Below, in pieces: positions 57,932 through 64,000 of a stretch of 64,000 bases of DNA. Under the pieces are notes generated by a model, which did no database searches, had not been told where the DNA came from, and worked only from the letters and a program-made list of their open reading frames with translations. Both the position numbers and the translations under genes were made by a program. Source of the stretch: Mortierella alpina (lineage: Eukaryota > Mortierellomycota > Mortierellomycetes > Mortierellales > Mortierellaceae); contig JANATF010000009.1 in assembly GCA_029449245.1 (NCBI GenBank), positions 496,001-560,000 of the forward strand, written 5' to 3'. The first letter of the stretch is position 1; each line of letters starts with the position of its first letter.

Positions 57932-59501
57932 ATGCGGTCTTCACCCTCCATGTTGAATCACCGACTGATCCTAGTGCTCGCGTCTCTGACGTTGGCTCCT
58001 GCCATTCTCCTTCAAGGCGTTCAAGGCGCGTCTTCCCGTTCTGACGCGACAGTGCATCCATTGGATCTCTTGACCCTCCCATACAACGTCGGTATCTCAA
58101 AGGGATTGGCTCAAAGAGATGACGCGTCTAACTCCGTCCAGGTATCGGGCAACCCCAACAAGATGGACGGCAGCGCCTACCCAACCAAGGATCTGATCCC
58201 AGATGTAAACCATCCTCAGGTCAAAGCCTGGGTGGCCGAAATTGATTGGTCCAAGGTGCCCAAGATCCCCGTCGCCAAGGGCACGAAGGACTCGCCCCAC
58301 TTTCCGGATTGTCCGCCCAAGGAAAAAGTCGACAAAGCCTCATGCTGGTGGTCCTGTGACGGATGCGTGCATGATACGGATGTGATGACCTGCCCAGGAC
58401 AGAACAATTGGGGTTTGACCTATGATGATGGGCCAAGCGAGGCCACCCCAGCGTTTTTGGAGCATTTGAAGAGCAAGAAGATCAGTGCCACGTTTTTCAT
58501 TGTCGGAAGTAGAGTGTTGGAGTACCCTGAGATTCTCAAGGCTGAAGTTGCGGAAGGACACCATATTGCTATGCACAGTAAGACCTTTGATTTTTTTGTT
58601 GGATGTGGGTTGTAGTGTGTCAATGACGGTATTTGATCGTTGTTCGTTGACTGTCCTACTACTAGCCTGGTCCCACGCCGGGTTGACGACCTTGACCAAC
58701 GAGCAGATTGTTGCTGAAGTGAGGTGGACCGAGAAGATCATCCGCGATGTTACTGGCTTGACCATGAAGTACATTCGCCCTCCATATGGTACGTGTTGTT
58801 CTCACTTTCACTCTTTCTTTGATGGCAAGCGAGAGAAAAAAAGAGAAAAAGCGGGGGGTGAGGGCTGTACACTGATCTATGGAAAATTTGAACACTTGTC
58901 TTTTGTAGGCGATTGCGATAACCGCGTGCGGGAGATCCTGCGCCAGATGGGCTACAGCACCGTGATCTGGACACTCGGCTGGGACACCAGTGACTGGCGC
59001 CTACCCCTTCACCTGATCAAGAAGGCCGAGGTCTTGAAGTACTTTAACGAGGCTCTCAACAACATGCACTTGGTCACGTCCAAGGCGGGCGGTTTGGGAG
59101 GTCCCATCACGCTGGAGCACGATCTCACCGTTGATACGATTGATATCGCCAAGACCGTCATTCCCATCGGTGTCGCCAGGGGACTGAAGCCCATGAGCCT
59201 GGCCCAATGCTTGAACGATCCTCATCCGTACCAGACGGCTGGGTCAGGCCAAAACAAGCCTGGTGATGACAAGAAAGCTGCTGCCGGCTCGCCCAAGGAT
59301 GGCAAGGACGGAACCTCAGTGCCTGCTGGTAGTGCGAATGGTGTGTCAGACGGCGACAGAAGTGGATCGGGTACCTCCTCGGATGCCAATGGTGGGTCGA
59401 AGATGAGCGATGCTACAGCCACAGTCTGGAACTGTCGCCAGGTCGCCACTTATGCGACCATGGGCATGTCACTGGTTGCAACGTACATGTTGACCCTCTA
59501 A
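57932..59501 (+). CDS. CDA: Chitin deacetylase, GPI-anchored (NodB polysaccharide deacetylase)
   Basis: Removes N-acetyl groups from chitin to make chitosan in the cell wall, a major component in this grade of fungi. Three exons: 57932-58577, 58666-58788, 58909-59501; 453 residues. The signal peptide covers about 1-33. The NodB domain (about 160-340) has the catalytic TYDDGPS, metal-binding HTWSH formed across the first intron, RPPYGDCD, and LGWDTSDW. A Cys-rich entry (CWWSCDGC) is typical of fungal chitin deacetylases. A Ser/Gly/Lys/Asp-rich stalk (about 370-425) precedes a hydrophobic tail (MGMSLVATYMLTL) consistent with a GPI signal. The active-site residues are all present. Confidence 0.94.
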
Positions 59502-59611
59502 AAAAACAGAAGGCACACACATTTTTCTGTATCTTCGATCTCTTTCATATAACGCCATCTACATTCATCAAACTAATGCATTATAAACAATCGTCCACTT
59601 TATAATCTTGG

Positions 59612-60532
59612 TTATGTTGTGGAGTGCAAGACATTTGTGAGATTGGAGTGAAGTCTGTGGGTTACTGCTGCCATGTTGTCTTGCGTTTTGGATAGCTCTG
59701 TCAGTTGCTCTAGATGCGCTCGCTAAAACATAGAGAAAGAACGCCAAATTAGAACTACGCGGAGTGGCAGCAAAAGATTGACGGTATAGCAATAGCAACG
59801 CACCAGTTGATCGATCTGTGCTGTTGAGTCCATGAAGCCATTTTTCCACTCAACGTTGTCCAAGGTCTGATTTATCCGCGGCACTTCCTCCTGGATCTGT
59901 TCAAAGAGACCCACAATATCCTTGTGGTATTGTTGGTCCATGATGATGTGTTCAACAGCGCGAGGTCTATCCAGTCTCTCAAGGAGCTGTTGTCGATGTT
60001 GATGAAGGAGGGTAACCTGCTCTGCAAACTCGACCAGGCAGTGAATTCGTGTTTCTACAACGCAAGGGTGATTGTTCAAAAAAAAAAGCGTTAAAGACTC
60101 CTCATGTTGGGTAAGTTGTCAGAAGCATCGGATATGTCAAACTCACCTGCGCTGTGGCTCTTAATCCCATCTGAGAGCTGAATCGTTTGTGCTGTCCGCA
60201 TTTTCGTTTGAATCTATAGGAAACGCGCGCGTATATCAAAAGAGCCGATGAGTACGGGAACGCCTGAGGAGTTGGTGGGGTCTGTGAGGGATCTGTGAGG
60301 CAATGTTGCTAAAATAAGGTACCTCTGCCAGCTGTGCCTGAGCCTTTTCGATCTCCAGGATCCACTCGGCGGTTTGTATCGAGGCAGGTTGGTGAGTCGC
60401 GGAGGGTGTGCTTTCGTGATTGCTCGACGCTAGATTGAAATGAGAGGCTAATTCGAGAAAGGAGTCCATGGCCTGCAATTGTGCTGGGAGAACATTGGGA
60501 GCTAGCTCAGGCGCAGGGACGCTGTTATTCAT
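59612..60532 (-). CDS. Augmin HAUS2-like coiled-coil protein
   Basis: Four exons: 60532-60323, 60213-60147, 60054-59804, 59722-59612; 212 residues (animal HAUS2 is about 235). Predicted mostly helical. The stretch AEQVTLLHQHRQQLLERLDRP, followed by QYHKDIVGLFEQIQEEVPRINQTLDNVEWKN and AHLEQLTELSKTQ, follows the order and spacing of HAUS2, a subunit of the augmin complex that recruits gamma-tubulin to spindle microtubules. This rests on remembered family pattern, not alignment, and any small coiled-coil protein could look similar. The C-terminal segment after residue 175 is split by an intron. Convergent with chitin deacetylase; tandem with the TRF-like gene upstream. Confidence 0.5.
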
Positions 60533-60679
60533 GAGATTGCTTTCTTTCTAGTGCTAGTAGAGGGGGGTATTGATGGAGAGGAATGCGGAGCGAGAGAACA
60601 GGAAGGAGAGGTGGAAAGAGAGTGCTGCACTAGAGCGCGAAATTTGTTGTTTTCGATGTTTTGGCACCGCAGCTCCGTC

Positions 60680-62647
60680 TCAAATACGGCCCTTCTTTTT
60701 CAACTCGCGGAACTTGTCCTTCAGCATGACTTGCGTCCTGTCCCGAAGCACATTGCCATGCTGCACATCATAGTCTTTCAGGTCGGACCACCTCACCTCC
60801 ATCTTGCGCTTCATCCGGTGGATCTCCTGTGGAGCATATCGGAAGAATGGCACATACTTTATCAGCTGATCCTCCTCTTCCTTGCTCCAGTGCTTTGTCC
60901 GCCTCCTTGCAGCGATCGCAGGTGTCGCAGCCGTTCTTGGCCGCAGTGCTGAGGAAGAAGAAGACAATGCCGACCACCACGTGGCACGGGCACTACAATC
61001 TTTCCTTGAACCCGATCCTGTTCTGGCTGATTCCGATGGATCTGTCAGGTGTGCATCGTCATCCTCATCCTCAACGGTGATAGTTTGCGGCTCTAATCTG
61101 ATCTGGTCTCCGAGCCGCCTTTGAAAGGAATCGAGGACGATATTACTTGACCTTGTGGTCTCCAGTTGCTTTATAACCTTGCACAGCGACGTCTCGGCTT
61201 CACAATTGCCCAAATGCTCGGATCCCGCTGTAAATAGAAGGCCCTCTTGTCCTTCAAAAAAACTCTGCAAGCGCGGTAGTTGAAAGGATGGCCGACGGCG
61301 GCGAACGGGGTTTGAGCATGGCTCACCGTTTGTTGCCAGGTGCTCTTTGCTGCCTGCCCCATGCGCGCGCTCAGTCTTCGGCGTGCCACCATCACAGCCT
61401 ATGTCCATGGGTTCGTCCAGGTCGATGACGGACAGGGTACGCTTGCGTCCATTTGATTTTGATTGGAATAAGGATGTTTGGATCTCTGGATCTGGCGATG
61501 CGTCCCTCTGATCCTCGTCCATATCTTGATGGTCCTCGAAAGCATCATCTTGGAGCCATATCTCGTTCTCACCAAGCTCAAGCATGGATGTTGGTATATC
61601 TCGACGCAGCTCCTCCATTTCTCTTTTGCGCGTTTGCTTCAAATCCTCGACGAGAGACTGGCACACCGGAGCTGTCAGTGTTTGGTGAAGAATTTTCATC
61701 TGTGCAATCGTCTTGACCATGGTATCTGATATAAGTGCCTCAAGCTTTCCTTCGTCGCTTGATACTCTCTCCGCAAGATTGAGCAACTCGGTCTATAATC
61801 GACAGAATCAAACGAAAAAACGTCAGCCTAGGAAACAGCGGAGATCAAGATGGCTACCCACGCCGAGAAAAAATCGTACAATGTTCGTGTTCACCAGAAG
61901 AGTCAGGTCCGGAATAATGCTTGAATCGCATGCACTCAAAAGGCCGACCATTGAGACTATCTCTGAGGACTCGATGTGCCGCGCTTGGAGTACCAAGGTC
62001 TATGGCGAAAAAAAGGGATACAAAAAGTTAAGAGAGGCGCGTGTTCATGCCATGGTCCATACTTCAATGGATCGCTCTAAGCTTACAATGACCACCAGCT
62101 GCAAGAATACTTCGCGAATGGGCCAACGCGTCTCGTCGCTCAACTGAGAGACCTCTGGCAAGAATATGGCGCGCATTCCCTCGAGTCCTCTGATGCACCT
62201 GGTGCGATCTAAGGGGAGCGTGAACAGCTCGTGGGCGAAGGATGCCATGTTTAGACGGGTCACAAAGTCTGGTGCCAGCTGATGATCCAGGATATGGTGT
62301 CTCTGCAGCATGAAGAAGTCGCTCTGCGGATCGATCCATCTGCGCCCTCCTGTACGCGTTTGTTTTTTTTACGAAAGGAATAGGACCATGTTCAGGTGTG
62401 TGATATCAACTATGCATGGCGTGCATGTGCTTTCCCTCTGGCAGAGGGCGAGGGGGGACGTACTGCATAAACGCCTCCACTGCTGTTGCAAGTTCTTGAA
62501 CTCGATCCGGGCTTCTGTCCGCGGGTGGTTCATTTGCTGGAATGACTGAACATAGTGCTCGATGGCCGCCTCGAATGCGTCGCGGTAGTCCTTGTCCAGC
62601 ATCTCTGGCACCGGCGCGTGAGCATTGCTCGCATGTGCAAAGGACAT
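60680..62647 (-). CDS. TRF/Tbf1-like telobox Myb protein
   Basis: Probable double-stranded telomere repeat or TTAGGG-binding protein. Four exons: 62647-62464, 62349-62087, 61999-61862, 61792-60680; 565 residues. The N-terminal 1-230 is helical and TRFH-like (RWIDPQSDFFMLQRHHILDHQL, then EVFLQLVVITLVLQARHIES, FFLGTELLNLAERV). A Ser/Glu-rich linker with a basic PVRRRRPSF patch follows. The last 73 residues are a single Myb repeat: RTKHWSKEEEDQLIKY, RWSDLKDYD and the telobox core RTQVMLKDKFRELKKK. Helix 1 and helix 2 are separated by an extra Met/Lys/Arg-rich segment of roughly 15 residues (YAPQEIHRMKRKMEV). Reading it as an intron breaks the frame, so it is kept. Nuclear. Confidence 0.82.
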
Positions 62648-63115
62648 GGTACTGGAGAAAAGCGTATGACACTGGAGACGCAAGAATGTGGATGTGCTAA
62701 TATAGGTAGTGTAGTTGAACTGGGTGCAAGCAAGCGAATGAGCGGCGGGGTGGGAAGAAGACGAGACTGACTGACAGCAGCAGACGCGAGACGACACGCC
62801 CACTGCCAACGGCCAGACAGGCAGATGTAGGGCTGATAGGGTTGGACACCAGAAGTGGCTTGCGATCTTTTGTGAATCAATGGCAACTGCGATACAAGAA
62901 GGCGCATTTTTTGTTTCCTCCGTCTCCCTGTCCGTCCCCTGCGACCCCATCTGTCGACCCATCTGTCGACCACACAGCCACGCCTGCATCCCGCCAGGCA
63001 CGCCACCACTCCACGCATCAGCAAAGCACTAGGCAGCCAGCAGCCAGCACTCTCATCGCCAGACACAGAGACACAGAGAGTCAGCCAGCAGGAGAGCGAA
63101 TCCCGCACAAGCAGC
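62648..63115. promoter_or_regulatory. Divergent promoter, TRF-like (-) / TPR gene (+)
   Basis: 468 bases between divergent ATGs, with CTGTCGACC direct repeats near 62950-62970 and CAG-rich leader before 63116. No gene is seen. Confidence 0.5.
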
Positions 63116-64000
63116 ATGAGCAATCCATACGGCTATGTCGTTGCGCCACCGCAGCAGCAGCAACAGCAGCAGCAACACGCTGTCCTGCTCCCACCCACCA
63201 ACATCGACCCTGCCCTGGAAGGTGTCGTCAAGAGCTTCATGCGATCAGAAAAGTATGGGCGCAAGATAAAGAACCTCGTGAGAGCAACCTCAGTTCCGGG
63301 CCGCCAGAGTAAGCTTTGCAATGGAGGAGCACGATGACATGGACCCGACAATGCATACAGACACTGATCTTGGCTCATACATCTGTAAAACAGACTACAA
63401 GTTTGCCCCAGCTACGGCCTTGACTCAGCAAGAAACGCGATTGTGGAGGAACAACCTTATGCAGGATGAGATCGTGTCCAACAATCCCTTCTGGACCGCC
63501 CGCTGGATGAGGGTTTTTGGGATTGCCCCAAGGCTGGATGATAGCTTGCTCAAAGTTCCCTGGATCAAGTGCGAAAGGTAAGGTTTTTTTTTTCTTTTTT
63601 TTTTTGGCTTTGATAACTGGATCTCATGCTTGGCTTTGAAGAGCTCTCTCACCGACACATCTCCGTTTACCATAGACATAGATCAGCCGACGGCGATGCA
63701 CGATCAAGTGCACCACTACACCGCAAGGAGACATATTTGGATTTGCGGGACGAGCAAAACAGGAATTGGGCCATGGACAGGTATGGGACACTATGTTGAA
63801 AGAGATTCTGGGCACGTCTCGCACCCTGCATCGCGATCTTTGTTCTTAAATCCAGGAGTTCCTTTCAATCGAAATGTACTAGCTTCACTTCTGGAATCGA
63901 CTGTGCTCAAAAGGGTCAACTTGACGATGCAATCAAAGCATACACACAGGCAATCCAGATCGACGCAAAATGTGTAGAAGCATACGTCGCAAGAGGATGC
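63116..64000 (+). CDS. TPR-containing protein, TTC14-like (3' truncated by window end)
   Basis: Partial. Exons 63116-63308, 63394-63577, 63676-63780 and 63856 to the window edge give 209 residues with consistent phases. The N-terminus has a poly-Gln stretch (eight or nine residues) then a helical FMRSEKYGRKIKNLVRATSV. Middle blocks are ALTQQETRLWRNNLMQDEI and NPFWTARWMRVFGI. YLDLRDEQNRNWAMDRSSF leads into a tetratricopeptide repeat: CAQKGQLDDAIKAYTQAI then CVEAYVARGC. The pattern of a charged helix followed by a TPR whose end reads VEA-VARG resembles TTC14, a nuclear RNA-associated TPR protein. That assignment is tentative without the rest of the gene. The intron before 63676 uses the only acceptor that avoids a stop and preserves this reading. 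Confidence 0.65.

Overview
The window is nuclear DNA of an intron-rich fungus, most likely an early-diverging, zygomycete-grade lineage; the gene style would suit Mortierellaceae. The evidence is short GT-AG introns in nearly every gene, roughly balanced base composition with pyrimidine-rich promoters, and a gene set that mixes typical fungal genes (chitin deacetylase, Mvp1, Npr2, Sgf73, an Ecl1-like protein) with genes lost from most yeasts (base-exchange phosphatidylserine synthase, a TRF/Tbf1-like telobox protein, a probable augmin HAUS2 subunit, a LAMTOR1-like Ragulator subunit). The species assignment is inference. Exon models were built by hand from splice signals and reading-frame continuity. 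For every complete model the exon lengths sum to a multiple of three.

Layout. 0.4-10.6 kb: sorting nexin MVP1 (+), an IQGAP-type scaffold (-) and a small two-helix membrane protein (-). 11.6-20.7 kb: an NCLX-type cation/Ca2+ exchanger (+), phosphatidylserine synthase (+), a CoA-type Nudix hydrolase (+) and a membrane-anchored multicopper oxidase (-). 22-24.4 kb: a GPI-anchored acid phosphatase, a small ubiquitin-like protein and ribosomal protein eL31 (all +). 25-32.2 kb: a Pus9/Rib2-type pseudouridine synthase (-), a LAMTOR1/Ego1-like lysosomal anchor (+) and a G-protein gamma subunit with a very long N-terminus (-). 35-38 kb: an allantoate-permease-type MFS transporter (+). 38.4-43.4 kb: a large RING-like plus RRM protein (-). 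46-54.9 kb: SAGA subunit SGF73 (-), TIM13 (-), NPR2 (+), ribosomal protein eS28 (-) and an unrecognised single-exon gene (-). 56.3-64 kb: an Ecl1-like zinc protein (+), chitin deacetylase (+), a HAUS2-like protein (-), a TRF-like telobox protein (-) and a TPR protein that runs off the end (+).

There is no operon or biosynthetic cluster. Genes are independent units, several in divergent pairs that share a promoter (TIM13/NPR2, TRF-like/TPR, PUS9/LAMTOR1). Functional themes recur: endolysosome and TORC1 control (MVP1, LAMTOR1-like, NPR2), membrane lipid and ion homeostasis (PSS, exchanger), cell wall and surface enzymes (chitin deacetylase, acid phosphatase, oxidase), cytoskeleton (IQGAP, HAUS2-like), translation (eL31, eS28, pseudouridine synthase). 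I found no transposon, CRISPR array, rRNA or tRNA gene. I did not find a convincing undescribed multi-gene system. The best leads are lineage-specific protein architectures and gene-model traps, listed under findings.
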